Assembly: GCA_949299455.1 (NCBI GenBank)
Contig: CASGAN010000010.1
Span: 1-45,311 of the forward strand
From: an uncultured Oscillospiraceae bacterium
Lineage (GTDB): Bacteria > Bacillota > Clostridia > Oscillospirales > Ruminococcaceae
Reading direction: 5' to 3'
DNA length: 45,311 nucleotides
Numbering within the stretch: the first letter of the stretch is position 1; the number at the start of each line of letters is the position of its first letter. A model generated the notes under the pieces. The model was not told the origin of the DNA. It saw only the letters and a program-made list of their open reading frames with translations, and made no database searches. Shown piece after piece: positions 1 to 8,275 of this stretch. The position numbers were made by a program, and so were the translations under genes.

Positions 1-19
1 TAAACTGGTATTTTCCCAT
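1..19 (-). CDS. start of a gene running off the left edge
   Basis: Only six codons are visible (M-G-K-Y-Q-F, leaving the window). The call rests on an ATG preceded by AAGGAG with a 10-nt spacer, and on a plausible promoter further upstream on the same strand. No function can be assigned. It could be a chance ATG, but the Shine-Dalgarno match and the lack of any other gene in 1-121 favour a real start downstream of the beta-mannosidase. Confidence 0.4.
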
Positions 20-44
20 TTTTCTTCAACTCCTTGACTCTTTT

Positions 45-73
45 ATTATACATCAAGGTGTCCTATATTTTAA
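45..73 (-). promoter_or_regulatory. putative promoter for the left-edge gene
   Basis: On the minus strand a TTAAAA box is followed after 17 nt by a perfect TATAAT. The -35 box is weak (4 of 6). It would place transcription start about 20 nt upstream of the AAGGAG site of the truncated gene. Confidence 0.4.
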
Positions 74-121
74 TGTCTACTTTTTAGGTATCATATCACC
101 AAAATTTTATGCAGCTATTTT

Positions 122-2560
122 TTATTCACCAATATCCGCAATGCTGTATACTTCAATTCCGGCTTTCATTTCGCTAAGACTTTTTGCATTGCCGCCAAGC
201 CACTTTTCAACCGTGAGCCATACCGGCTGATCATCTGTCAAATCGACAAAATTATCTGAAAGTACAACATCCGTATTTTTAAAGCGCACACACACGCCTT
301 TTGCAAAAACGTCTGATGCCAGCATGATACGCATTTCACCGTTATCCTGACGCACATCAGTCAGAATATTCGGCTTTTTCCATTCAAAATGCTTCGGTTT
401 TACAAACAAAAGCGTTTGCTTCGAAAGAAGCATTCCTGCTTCATCGTACAGTTCGTATACAAAAAACCGATCATATTTTGCATTTTCCACACTCTGTGCC
501 AGCGAAATCGTCGGCAATGTCACCGCAGAAAGCGCAGGACACTGCACCTGTTTTTCTCCCTGTGCAATCACATCAAATGCATTGCTTTTCACCGACCAGC
601 AAACACGGCAGGACACATCATTCCGTGTTTCGTTGGAGAGCGCCAATGTGACGGAAAAATCTTTTTCAAATGCAGTGAGCAAAACCGGCGCAAAAAAGCG
701 TTTCGCCTCATAATGAAGTGCTTTCCAACGACCAGCGGAATCAATCGACGACCAGCTTGCAACCGGCCAGCAATCGTTTAGCTGCCAATACAGCGCCCCC
801 ATACAGCGGCCGCGGTTGGCACGCCAATGCGTAATTGCCTGGCGCATAGCATCTGCCTGCAGCAGCTGCGAGGCATAGACAAACATTTCAAAATTTTTCG
901 GATACAAATAATCGTCCGCCAAATAATGCAGCATCTTCTGATTGCCGCCCACGCATTTTTGATGGCTTTCCATGACACGGGAGAACGGATTCCGTTCGTT
1001 TGGTGCGGAAAAGCTCTCACATGTCTTCAAATCCGGGAATGATTCAAAGCCAAACTCCGAACAAAACCGAAAATACGTATCCCGAAAATACGAAAACGGC
1101 TTTCCGCCATGCCATACTTCCCAACAATGCATATCACCGCGGTTTTCGTCGGCAGGATCGTCAAAACCACCACCTGACGACGGGCTGGACGGCCAATAAA
1201 ACGTATCCGGTGCGTATTCCTCACATAAATCCGGCAAAAGCCGCTCATACAAGTATAAATAGTCAAGCTTTGTACGCTCGTTTTGCGGAATCCCCCAGTT
1301 AAGCCATGCGGTTTCCATCTCATTATTGCCGCAGAGCAGACCGAGACACGCATGATTGCGCATCCGCTTGATATTTTCAATAAACTCCGGAATCAAATTC
1401 TTTTCAAATGCAGCGCTCATCCGATACGTTGCACACGCGAACATAAAATCCTGCCACACGACAAGGCCCAGTTCATCACATAAGTCAAAGAACCAGTCAT
1501 CCGGATAATAACCGCCGCCCCACACACGGATACAGTTGTAGTTCGCACGAATACAATCGTTTAAGAGATCGTTTGTTCGCTGCTTTGTAACACGAGACAG
1601 CAGATTGTCCTCAGGAATATAGTCTGCACCCATTGCAAACATCTTCTTTCCGTTTACAACAAAGCAAAACTCATTTCCATACGCATCTGCTGCGGTACTC
1701 ACTGTCATGGTACGCAGTCCAACCCGAACGGATTTACTGTCACAGCACAGCGCTTCTTTATCAACAACTTCAACTGTCACCGTATAAAGTGGATGATCGC
1801 CCCATCCATTCGGCCACCAAAGCTTCGGATCGCTGATCAGAATGTCCGGATTCTTTTTAAAGGTATCCACAAGTCGCTCACCAGTTGGCGACATCACAAT
1901 GGTATGTACATCGATTGGTTCACAAGCGTCAATTTCCGTCTCTACAAACAGACGAACATTTCCATCCGGGAGGTGTTTCTGACGTACCCAGACATCTAAA
2001 ATTTTTGCAGTCGAATATCCAATCAGTGTCACATCACGGAAAAGTCCCATATCGGGAAGCTGCGGTCCCCAATCCCAGCCATACATATAATGCGCCTTGC
2101 GAATATGCTGATAACCGTCAACCGTCGTATGCGTGACACCCCAAAGCGGATACTTGAGCGCTGCTTCTCTGGCTGCCTGCATGGGAGAATCAAATTGAAT
2201 CTCAATTTCATTCAGTCCGATCACAACCTGATCCTTGACATCAAATTCCCAAACACGATGCATATTCTCGGTGCGGCCAAGCCATTTTCCGTTTAAGTAA
2301 ATGTTCGCGAGCGTATCCACACCTTCAAACCGAAGACGCAGTTTTTCGTTTTGAAACATCTCCTCTTCCACGTCAAAAACAGCTGTAAAGGTGCATCCCT
2401 TTTCACACATTTCGCGTGATTTGTATTCATTGAGCCCGTAAAATGGATCTTCAATAATATGATTCTGGTATAAAACAGAATATAACGAACACGGAATCGT
2501 TCCTTGAAGTCCTGTAAAACTCTCATACGAAAGTGTCCATTCACGAATATATTGAATCAA
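122..2560 (-). CDS. glycoside hydrolase family 2 beta-mannosidase
   Basis: An 812-residue GH2 enzyme predicted to release terminal beta-D-mannose from manno-oligosaccharides. The order is jelly-roll sugar-binding domain (about 1-180), immunoglobulin-like domain, then a TIM barrel. The barrel holds the family signatures WGGGYY, GNNE (acid/base E414) and SEFGFES (nucleophile E502). The spacing of the two glutamates fits GH2 mannosidases. There is no signal peptide, so it probably acts in the cytoplasm on imported oligosaccharides. The HYMYGWDWGP and LYWQLNDCWPVASW stretches resemble beta-mannosidases rather than beta-galactosidases or beta-glucuronidases. It appears monocistronic, with its own promoter and an adjacent inverted repeat upstream. 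Substrate preference within GH2 is inferred. Confidence 0.9.
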   Translation of the reverse strand: MIQYIREWTLSYESFTGLQGTIPCSLYSVLYQNHIIEDPFYGLNEYKSREMCEKGCTFTAVFDVEEEMFQNEKLRLRFEGVDTLANIYLNGKWLGRTENMHRVWEFDVKDQVVIGLNEIEIQFDSPMQAAREAALKYPLWGVTHTTVDGYQHIRKAHYMYGWDWGPQLPDMGLFRDVTLIGYSTAKILDVWVRQKHLPDGNVRLFVETEIDACEPIDVHTIVMSPTGERLVDTFKKNPDILISDPKLWWPNGWGDHPLYTVTVEVVDKEALCCDSKSVRVGLRTMTVSTAADAYGNEFCFVVNGKKMFAMGADYIPEDNLLSRVTKQRTNDLLNDCIRANYNCIRVWGGGYYPDDWFFDLCDELGLVVWQDFMFACATYRMSAAFEKNLIPEFIENIKRMRNHACLGLLCGNNEMETAWLNWGIPQNERTKLDYLYLYERLLPDLCEEYAPDTFYWPSSPSSGGGFDDPADENRGDMHCWEVWHGGKPFSYFRDTYFRFCSEFGFESFPDLKTCESFSAPNERNPFSRVMESHQKCVGGNQKMLHYLADDYLYPKNFEMFVYASQLLQADAMRQAITHWRANRGRCMGALYWQLNDCWPVASWSSIDSAGRWKALHYEAKRFFAPVLLTAFEKDFSVTLALSNETRNDVSCRVCWSVKSNAFDVIAQGEKQVQCPALSAVTLPTISLAQSVENAKYDRFFVYELYDEAGMLLSKQTLLFVKPKHFEWKKPNILTDVRQDNGEMRIMLASDVFAKGVCVRFKNTDVVLSDNFVDLTDDQPVWLTVEKWLGGNAKSLSEMKAGIEVYSIADIGE

Positions 2561-2593
2561 GGCTGTCTCCCTCTTTTCTCTTCCTTTTCTTTA

Positions 2594-2622
2594 AGTTTAT
2601 CATAGTCGAAAACAAGTTTCAA
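2594..2622 (-). promoter_or_regulatory. promoter of the beta-mannosidase gene
   Basis: Minus-strand TTGAAA, 17-nt spacer, TAAACT. It lies about 35 bases upstream of the start codon and is followed by a purine-rich GAGGGAG ribosome-binding region. Confidence 0.55.
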
Positions 2623-2626
2623 GCCT

Positions 2627-2651
2627 TTCGATTTTGAAATACAAAATCGAA
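2627..2651. promoter_or_regulatory. 10-bp perfect inverted repeat, candidate operator
   Basis: TTCGATTTTG and CAAAATCGAA are separated by five bases, directly upstream of the -35 box of the beta-mannosidase promoter. A dyad of this size and position is typical of a regulator site. There is no T-run, so it is not a terminator. The regulator is not in the window. Confidence 0.5.
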
Positions 2652-2694
2652 TATCGTCGAACAATATTACTTTTCGTATAATAATATCATGAAA

Positions 2695-2722
2695 AAACAG
2701 CCCTCATCCAAGGACTGTTTTC
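2695..2722 (-). terminator. terminator of the lipoprotein gene
   Basis: AAACAG-CCT stem closed by AGG-CTGTTT with one wobble pair, six-base loop, then a T-run on the minus strand. It lies immediately after the stop codon of the upstream lipoprotein gene. Confidence 0.75.
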
Positions 2723-2727
2723 CTAAT

Positions 2728-3546
2728 CTAATCGAATGATTCTGCAAACTGAAGCACATTGCAAAGCGGCAGTGCATCGAACAATACTTGCAGTGTTGCG
2801 GCACTATCTTCTTTATATTCTGTATATCCTACTTGAACGCTCGTTAACGGCTCTTCCCACAGTGTTTGCAGCATTGGCTCACTGGAATGTTCCTTATAAA
2901 CTGCATCGATTCCTGCTTGCCATTGATCTTTCAGTTCCTGCGGCAAGTCCGTTGTCTGCGCCTTGCTTCTCAGCCGCGTGGTCTTTTTAAATCCGATGAC
3001 ATTATCTGAATCGTAAATATCCCCATCGAGAAAAATTTCATTCATCGTCTTGCTTCCGTCCGACTGCTGTATGATTTGATGCAGATGCTGTTCTTTCTCA
3101 AATTCCGCCTGCTGACGGTCAAATTCAGCGGACAGTTCGCCGGACACGATTCCCTGGGCTTCTTCAAAGTTGCCCGCAATCAATTCATAATTTGTGCGCG
3201 AAGCATCATTGATATTGACCCAGACACGGCGCAGCGCCAGTGGATCTTCCTCATTCCATTTGGAAAAACACAGCTCAATTTCCGCTTCATACGACAAAAA
3301 TGTTCCCGGCACTGTATATGAAACCATATAATCGAACGTGTCAACGGAACCTGTTTGTGTCTTTTGTGCTTTTGATTCTTCTGTTTTCAAAGAAGCAAAT
3401 GCTTCTTCAGGCGTCATCATCCATCGAAGCTGCGGATAATTGAGCTCTCCGTATTCTGAAATCGTTGGCTCGGGTGCGCACGAAGTGAGCAGTAGCAAAC
3501 ACAACCCCATCGCCAGCAAAGTCATTCGCCGTGTGTTCTTGCTCAT
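2728..3546 (-). CDS. secreted lipoprotein of unknown function
   Basis: A 272-residue protein with a type II signal peptide: positive N-terminus, hydrophobic run, lipobox LLTSC with the lipidated Cys at residue 23. The mature part is acidic and Gln/Glu-rich, with no recognised enzyme motif. A segment near the middle (EFDRQQAEFEKEQ) is likely helical. The start is taken at ATG 3546 because GAGGTG lies six bases upstream; a TTG/ATG three codons earlier is less well placed. The gene has its own promoter and terminator, so it is a single-gene unit beside the opp operon. Function unknown; the surface location is the only supported inference. Confidence 0.8.
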   Translation of the reverse strand: MSKNTRRMTLLAMGLCLLLLTSCAPEPTISEYGELNYPQLRWMMTPEEAFASLKTEESKAQKTQTGSVDTFDYMVSYTVPGTFLSYEAEIELCFSKWNEEDPLALRRVWVNINDASRTNYELIAGNFEEAQGIVSGELSAEFDRQQAEFEKEQHLHQIIQQSDGSKTMNEIFLDGDIYDSDNVIGFKKTTRLRSKAQTTDLPQELKDQWQAGIDAVYKEHSSEPMLQTLWEEPLTSVQVGYTEYKEDSAATLQVLFDALPLCNVLQFAESFD

Positions 3547-3596
3547 ATACAGCACCTCACTTTTATAAAATTGTAATACTTTTGTATTATAATTTT

Positions 3597-3625
3597 ATAT
3601 TAGCATGCACTATATATTTTGTCAA
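3597..3625 (-). promoter_or_regulatory. promoter of the lipoprotein gene
   Basis: Perfect TTGACA, 17-nt spacer, TAATAT on the minus strand. A perfect dyad TAATAC-TTTT-GTATTA follows at about 3570-3586, between promoter and start codon, and could bind a regulator or fold in the leader. Confidence 0.6.
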
Positions 3626-3654
3626 TGCAAATAGCATCGACCAGTACACATTAC

Positions 3655-3693
3655 AACAAAACCGGCGCATCAAAAAATGCACCGGTTTTTGTT
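3655..3693. terminator. terminator of the opp operon
   Basis: ACCGG(C/T)GCAT stem around a six-base A-rich loop, flanked by A- and T-runs on both sides. It directly follows the stop codon of the small membrane protein gene on the minus strand. Confidence 0.75.
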
Positions 3694-3893
3694 TAACGCA
3701 TAAAAAAGAACCAAATCACCAAGACAAAGAATCCGCCGACAACTAACACTGCCGGAAGCAGCACCAAAAGTGCAGCAATAATCATTGCCAAAGCATCGTT
3801 TTTTTCAAGCGGTGTATTTTTGAGCGTCTTTTTAAACGCTTCTTCACTCGCTTTTTCATCGATCACACGATCGATTTTCCGTTTAAAAAACAT
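3693..3893 (-). CDS. small single-span membrane protein at the end of the opp operon
   Basis: A 66-residue protein with a charged, helical N-terminal half (about 1-32) and one long hydrophobic segment (about 33-64) ending FFFMR. It starts 18 bases after the oppF stop codon with an ACGGAGAAC ribosome-binding site, and the operon terminator follows at once, so it is almost certainly co-transcribed with the transporter. I do not recognise the family. Position and topology allow an accessory or stabilising role for the importer, but that is inference. Confidence 0.7.
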   Translation of the reverse strand: MFFKRKIDRVIDEKASEEAFKKTLKNTPLEKNDALAMIIAALLVLLPAVLVVGGFFVLVIWFFFMR

Positions 3894-3911
3894 ATTGTTC
3901 TCCGTTTTGCT

Positions 3912-5471
3912 TTATTCAATCACTGCGTGATCGAGCGGATGGTGACAAGCAACAAAGTGACCCGGACGAAGCTCACGGAACTCCGGTGTAACCATTTCAC
4001 ACTCTTCTGTGCAGTATTTGCAGCGTGTGTGGAACTTGCAGCCTTTCGGCGGACGAATCGGGCTCGGAATATCGCCTTCGAGCGGAATCGATTGTTTGCG
4101 GTTTTCCACATCGGTTGTCGGAATTGCAAGCAGCAGCGCCTCCGTATACGGATGAAGCGGATGATCGAACATCTCCTGCGATTCGCAAAGCTCAACCATA
4201 TTGCCAAGGTACATAACGCCGATTCGGTCACTGATATATTTGACGACGCTCAAGTCATGCGAAATGAACAAATATGTCAGGTTCTCTTTCTCTTTCAGAT
4301 CCTCAAGCAGATTGATGACCTGCGACTGAATCGAAACGTCCAGTGCGGAAACTGCCTCGTCACACACGACAAATTTCGGTTTCATTGCAAGCGAACGCGC
4401 AATACCGATACGCTGACGCTGACCACCCGAGAACTGATGCGGATAACGATGGATCATGTACGGTGCAAGACCGCAGTTATCCATAACCTGCATGACGTAA
4501 TCCTGAATTCGTTCGTCGTTTTTGGTAAAGAACTTATGGGTGATCGGACCCTCACCGATGATCTGACCAACGGTCATACGCGGGTTCAGCGAAGAATACG
4601 GATCCTGGAAAATCAGCTGCATATCGCGGCGAAGTTTGCGCATCTCAGAATACTCCAGGCGCGCCAAGTCAATACCGTCGCTGCGATGCTGTTCATATTT
4701 CTGGAAGTTCTCATCGCTTTCCATCTGTTTGCGGAGCGCTTCAATCTCAGCATGTGCCGCATCCAGATCTTTTTGCTTCGCTTCAATCTGGGAAAGAAGT
4801 GTTTTTGCCTGCGCATTCAGTGCAGAAACTTTCGACTCCAGTGAGGAAGTCGATTTTTTCGCTTCTTTGCGTGCAGCAATTTTTCCTTCCAGACAGTTTT
4901 TGCGAATCTCGATTTCATTCTCTTTTTCACGCAGTGCAATCATTTCGGTTGCAATGCCGTATTCTTTCAAATACGCTGCGGAAACCGGAGCAAGATCTTT
5001 GCAAACCAGCAAACCGCCAACCAAGTTTGCGAGGTCATACAGCTTTGTATCTGCTTCGCGCACAATTTTTGCACGGTCATCTGCATGCACTTTCTGATCG
5101 TGCTCGTTCATTTTTTCATAGGAAGCAAGATATTCCTGCTTTTTCTTCTGTGCCAAAAGCATCTGATCGCGCAAAGCAGCGAGCTTTTGATACGTGTGTT
5201 TTGCATATTTCGGCGCAACTTCGTTGAGTGTTCTGCCGAAATACATCGTTTTGCCCTCGGTCTGATGATACAGCTGAAGCAGCACGCGTCCGAATGTCGA
5301 TTTACCGCATCCGGATTCACCAACCAGACCCAGTGTCTCACCCTCATAAATATCAAGGGAAATGCCGTCGTTTGCACGAACATAAAGCTGTTCCTGGCGG
5401 ATTTTCTCCTTCTTCACAGGGAAATATTGTTTTAAGTTCGAAATTTGGAGCAATACTTTTTTATTTTGCAT
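3912..5471 (-). CDS. oppF: oligopeptide ABC importer ATPase OppF with a large internal insert
   Basis: One of two cytoplasmic ATPases powering peptide import. Core motifs are intact: Walker A GESGCGKST (51-59), Q-loop FQDPYSSLNPR (Q near 289), signature FSGGQRQR, Walker B FVVCDEAVSALD, switch His in ISHD. The OppD/OppF-type C-terminal segment has four Cys (GCKFHTRCKYC...C...C), as in ATPases of this family reported to carry an iron-sulphur cluster. At 519 residues it is about 190 longer than usual. The excess lies between the first beta-sheet subdomain and the normal IDLARLEYSEMRKLRRDMQ segment (residues about 82-266). It is rich in Lys, Glu, Ala and Gln with heptad-like patterns. The ATG overlaps the oppD stop region and has AAGGAGG upstream. 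The frame is continuous, so the insert is genuine. Confidence 0.92.
   Translation of the reverse strand: MQNKKVLLQISNLKQYFPVKKEKIRQEQLYVRANDGISLDIYEGETLGLVGESGCGKSTFGRVLLQLYHQTEGKTMYFGRTLNEVAPKYAKHTYQKLAALRDQMLLAQKKKQEYLASYEKMNEHDQKVHADDRAKIVREADTKLYDLANLVGGLLVCKDLAPVSAAYLKEYGIATEMIALREKENEIEIRKNCLEGKIAARKEAKKSTSSLESKVSALNAQAKTLLSQIEAKQKDLDAAHAEIEALRKQMESDENFQKYEQHRSDGIDLARLEYSEMRKLRRDMQLIFQDPYSSLNPRMTVGQIIGEGPITHKFFTKNDERIQDYVMQVMDNCGLAPYMIHRYPHQFSGGQRQRIGIARSLAMKPKFVVCDEAVSALDVSIQSQVINLLEDLKEKENLTYLFISHDLSVVKYISDRIGVMYLGNMVELCESQEMFDHPLHPYTEALLLAIPTTDVENRKQSIPLEGDIPSPIRPPKGCKFHTRCKYCTEECEMVTPEFRELRPGHFVACHHPLDHAVIE
4674..5228 (-). other. coiled-coil-like insertion within OppF
   Basis: Codons 82-266 of oppF encode about 185 residues absent from ordinary OppF. 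The part nearest the C-terminus (about 175-260) has repeated hydrophobic residues at 3-4 spacing (for example LLSQIEAKQKDLDAAHAEI), typical of a two-stranded coiled coil. The middle (LANLVGGLLVCKDLAPVSAAYL) is less charged and could be a hairpin tip. The site is between Walker A and the Q-loop, so the insert should project from the NBD edge into the cytoplasm. Confidence 0.75.
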
Positions 5472-6450
5472 GACGCGCCTCCTTCTCCGGATAGAAGCAA
5501 CGAATCATATGATTGTCTTCTACCTGCACAAGCTCCGGCTCTTCTTCCATGCAGCGCTCTGTGCAGTATTTGCAGCGCGGTGCAAATTTACAGCCTTTCG
5601 GCAGATCCAGCGGATGCGGCACAGCGCCCGGAATTGCCTCCAAGCGCACGCCTGCCGGCATGTCCAAACGCGGAATCGAAGTCATCAAGCCCTCTGTATA
5701 CGGATGCGAGTAGCTGTTTTTGCCGAAAATCGTGTCAACAGAAGCCATCTCGACCACCTGTCCGCAGTACATGACAGCCACGTCATCAGCCATTTCATTG
5801 ATAACGCCGAGGTCATGCGTAATGAACAGAATCGAAGTGCCTTTTTCGCGTTTGAGTTCGTTCATCAGGTGCAGGATCTGCGCCTGAATGGTTACGTCAA
5901 GTGCTGTGGTCGGCTCGTCTGCAATCAGCAGGTGCGGCTCACACGCTAATGCCATTGCGATCATGACCCGCTGACGCATACCGCCCGAAAGCTGGTGCGG
6001 ATACTGTTTTGCCACGGCTTCCGGATTCGGAATTTTCACGGCAGAAAGCATCTCGACCGCTTTTTTGAGCGCATCTTTTTTCTTCATGTGCTGATGCACA
6101 ATATAGGACTCAGCAATCTGTTTGCCGATCGTAAATACCGGGTTTAAGCTGGTCATCGGCTCCTGGAAGATGACCGAAATCTCATTGCCGCGGATTTTAT
6201 ACATCTCATCCATCGAACATTCTTTGATGTTCTTTCCGTTAAAGATGATTTCGCCGCTGTCAATATAGCCGTTGCCGTCAAGCAATTTGAGAATGCTCAT
6301 TGCCGAAACACTCTTGCCGGAACCCGACTCACCAACGACGCCAAGCGTTTTGCCCGCTTCAACCTGATAGGAAACGCCGTTTACCGCTTTGACGATGCCG
6401 CGTTTTGTTTTAAAATATGTGTGCAAATCGTGCAGCTCTAACAATGCCAT
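5461..6450 (-). CDS. oppD: oligopeptide ABC importer ATPase OppD
   Basis: A 329-residue ATPase of normal family length, partner of OppF. Walker A GESGSGKS (about 39-46), Q-loop FQEPMTSLNP, signature LSGGMRQR, Walker B LLIADEPTTALD and ITHD switch are all present. The C-terminal tail carries the OppD four-Cys motif (GCKFAPRCKYCTERC...C). It starts 12 bases after the oppC stop with an AGGAGG site, and its 3' end overlaps the start of oppF, so translation of the two ATPases is probably coupled. Unlike OppF it has no insert. Confidence in family is very high; substrate (oligo- versus dipeptide) is inferred. Confidence 0.95.
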   Translation of the reverse strand: MALLELHDLHTYFKTKRGIVKAVNGVSYQVEAGKTLGVVGESGSGKSVSAMSILKLLDGNGYIDSGEIIFNGKNIKECSMDEMYKIRGNEISVIFQEPMTSLNPVFTIGKQIAESYIVHQHMKKKDALKKAVEMLSAVKIPNPEAVAKQYPHQLSGGMRQRVMIAMALACEPHLLIADEPTTALDVTIQAQILHLMNELKREKGTSILFITHDLGVINEMADDVAVMYCGQVVEMASVDTIFGKNSYSHPYTEGLMTSIPRLDMPAGVRLEAIPGAVPHPLDLPKGCKFAPRCKYCTERCMEEEPELVQVEDNHMIRCFYPEKEARHAK

Positions 6451-6462
6451 CGACTATTCCTC

Positions 6463-8262
6463 CTATCTGTCGTTCGATCTCGGGTCGATTGCGTCACGCA
6501 GGCCGTCGCCGATCAGATTGATACTGATGGTAGACAAGCTGAGTGCGAGCGACGGGAAGACCCAACGCCACCAATAATTCTGGATAACTGTGGATGCCTG
6601 CGAACCGTTGAGCATGTTGCCCCATGTCGGTGTCGGCTCCACAACGCCGAAGCCCAAGAAGGAAAGCGACGATTCAATCAGCATACAAGAAGCGAATGCC
6701 AGCGTTGTATCGACAATAACAACTGTGATGACGTTCGGCAGAATATGTTTAAAGATAATCGACCATTCTTTGATGCCCATTGCTTTTGCAGCAGTGACGA
6801 ATTCTTTTTCACGCTCTGCCAGAATCTGTGCACGAACAAGACGTGCAAGCGGCGGCCACGAAAGCACACCGAGAATCACCATGATCACGGCGATACGCTG
6901 AATTTCTGTCAAACTGTTGCCGACGATAACGGACAAAATCATTGCAAACGGCAAGAACGGAATCGATGCAACGATCTCAGCAAGACGCATGAGAATGTTA
7001 TCCACTTTGCCGCCGTAGTATCCGGAGAAGCCACCGATGATGACACCGATGATCACGGAGATGATGACCGAAATCGCACCGATTGTCATGGTCATACGAC
7101 CGCCTGCGATCAAGCGGGTGAAAATGTCACGGCCAAAGCCGTCGGTACCCATCAGATAACCGGAAAGGCCGCTTGTGAGCACTTTTCCGTCTTCTGTGAT
7201 GATATAGTTCTGATAATAGCCATTGGCAATCTGCGCTGCATTTGTAACAGACGGAACTTTTGTCTGGCCGAAGTTATCTCTGCCCCATGCGATCACAGAG
7301 CCGTCTTCCAAAATCGCAGTATAATGATATCTGCCGGCACTGATCGATTTGATTTTGCCCTGTGCATTCTCCGGAACCAGTTTCTGACCATAGTCATCAC
7401 TGCCCCAAACGTACACTCTGCCATCTTTTGTCAGTGCAGCTGCTGTGTTGTCAGTCGAAGCGACATCAATGACATTGCCCTGAATTTCCTGCGGAATTTT
7501 GCTGAAAATTGTCTCTTTCGAAGAGAGTGCCGCAACGCTTCCATCCTCTAACAGTGCAACTGCTGTTGTACTGTTTGCAGCAATTTTTTCAATATTGCCC
7601 TGATGCTCACTCGGATTGACATCCAAAATGTTCTGGTTGCCCCACCAGTAAAGCTCGCCGTCCTCAGACACGACAAACGACATCTGATAACCGGCAACAA
7701 TCTGTTTAATCTGAACCATGCCGTTCAATTCAAGCGGAATCATGTCAAGACCCAGACGATCATAGCCCCATGTAAACACTTCATTGCGGTCATTGACTGC
7801 AAGCACATGGTTCAAACCAGCAGAAATCATTGTGAGTTTTCCCATTTTCGTGGGAACTTTCAGCAGTTTTTTATCCATCTGACCCCAGGAATAGTAGTTA
7901 CCGTCTTTGTCAATGCCAACACCGAACGTTGCGCCGCCCGAAATCTGTGCGACATTATTTTTCAGCTCATTCGGTACACTTGTCATTGTAAAGCCCGGTG
8001 CAATATTCTGCTGTGAAACATCCTGATAGGTTGCATCCAGCGGATAAAAAATCGGCAGAATAAAGCAGGAAAGGAAAATCACCAAAAAGGTAATGCTTCC
8101 GATCATTGCAATTTTATTTTGACGGAAGTTCCGTACAACAGTACGGAACGGGCTTTGCATCTGCTCCTCTTCCAGAACGGAAAGTTCACGTTTAGAGCCG
8201 AGGAAAATCCGACTGAACATCCGCGAAAAAGAGTTTGGCTTTTTCTTTTTTTGACTATTCAT
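6463..8262 (-). CDS. oppC: oligopeptide ABC permease OppC with an inserted RCC1-type beta-propeller
   Basis: A 599-residue inner permease, about twice normal size. A cytoplasmic N-terminus leads into TM1 (about 52-75). About 270 residues of RCC1-like repeats follow, and then the normal OppC body resumes at LMGTDGFGRDIFTRLI. That body has five further membrane segments and the EAA coupling loop (EFVTAAKAMGIKEWSIIFKHILPN). The start is placed at ATG 8262 because AAGGAGG lies just upstream of it; an in-frame ATG at 8286 has that site inside its own codons and overlaps the oppB end. The permease is otherwise complete, so the propeller is an insertion into the extracellular TM1-TM2 loop. It forms the membrane channel with OppB. 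Confidence 0.93.
   Translation of the reverse strand: MNSQKKKKPNSFSRMFSRIFLGSKRELSVLEEEQMQSPFRTVVRNFRQNKIAMIGSITFLVIFLSCFILPIFYPLDATYQDVSQQNIAPGFTMTSVPNELKNNVAQISGGATFGVGIDKDGNYYSWGQMDKKLLKVPTKMGKLTMISAGLNHVLAVNDRNEVFTWGYDRLGLDMIPLELNGMVQIKQIVAGYQMSFVVSEDGELYWWGNQNILDVNPSEHQGNIEKIAANSTTAVALLEDGSVAALSSKETIFSKIPQEIQGNVIDVASTDNTAAALTKDGRVYVWGSDDYGQKLVPENAQGKIKSISAGRYHYTAILEDGSVIAWGRDNFGQTKVPSVTNAAQIANGYYQNYIITEDGKVLTSGLSGYLMGTDGFGRDIFTRLIAGGRMTMTIGAISVIISVIIGVIIGGFSGYYGGKVDNILMRLAEIVASIPFLPFAMILSVIVGNSLTEIQRIAVIMVILGVLSWPPLARLVRAQILAEREKEFVTAAKAMGIKEWSIIFKHILPNVITVVIVDTTLAFASCMLIESSLSFLGFGVVEPTPTWGNMLNGSQASTVIQNYWWRWVFPSLALSLSTISINLIGDGLRDAIDPRSNDR
7141..7959 (-). repeat. seven RCC1/BLIP-II-like repeats inside OppC
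   Basis: Seven units of 34-41 residues, each approximating G-I-S-A-G-x-x-H-x-x-A-x-x-x-D-G-x-V-x-x-W-G-x-D-x-x-G-Q-x-x-V-P. The best are units five and six (VYVWGSDDYGQ, VIAWGRDNFGQ). Unit four has lost the W-G pair and unit seven is shortened where it joins the permease. Seven such units are the usual number for a closed seven-bladed propeller of the RCC1 and BLIP-II type. Confidence 0.88.
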
Positions 8263-8275
8263 CGCATCTTCCTCC

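Noticed and set aside
3927-4844. Long open frame antisense to oppF (about 305 codons)
   Set aside because: It mirrors the reverse frame of a strongly conserved gene, lacks a ribosome-binding site, and its translation shows no domain.
7141-7959. RCC1 repeats as a separate gene joined by a frameshift or assembly error
   Set aside because: The frame is continuous, both joins are clean, the permease body resumes exactly at its conserved motif, and codon use matches the flanks.
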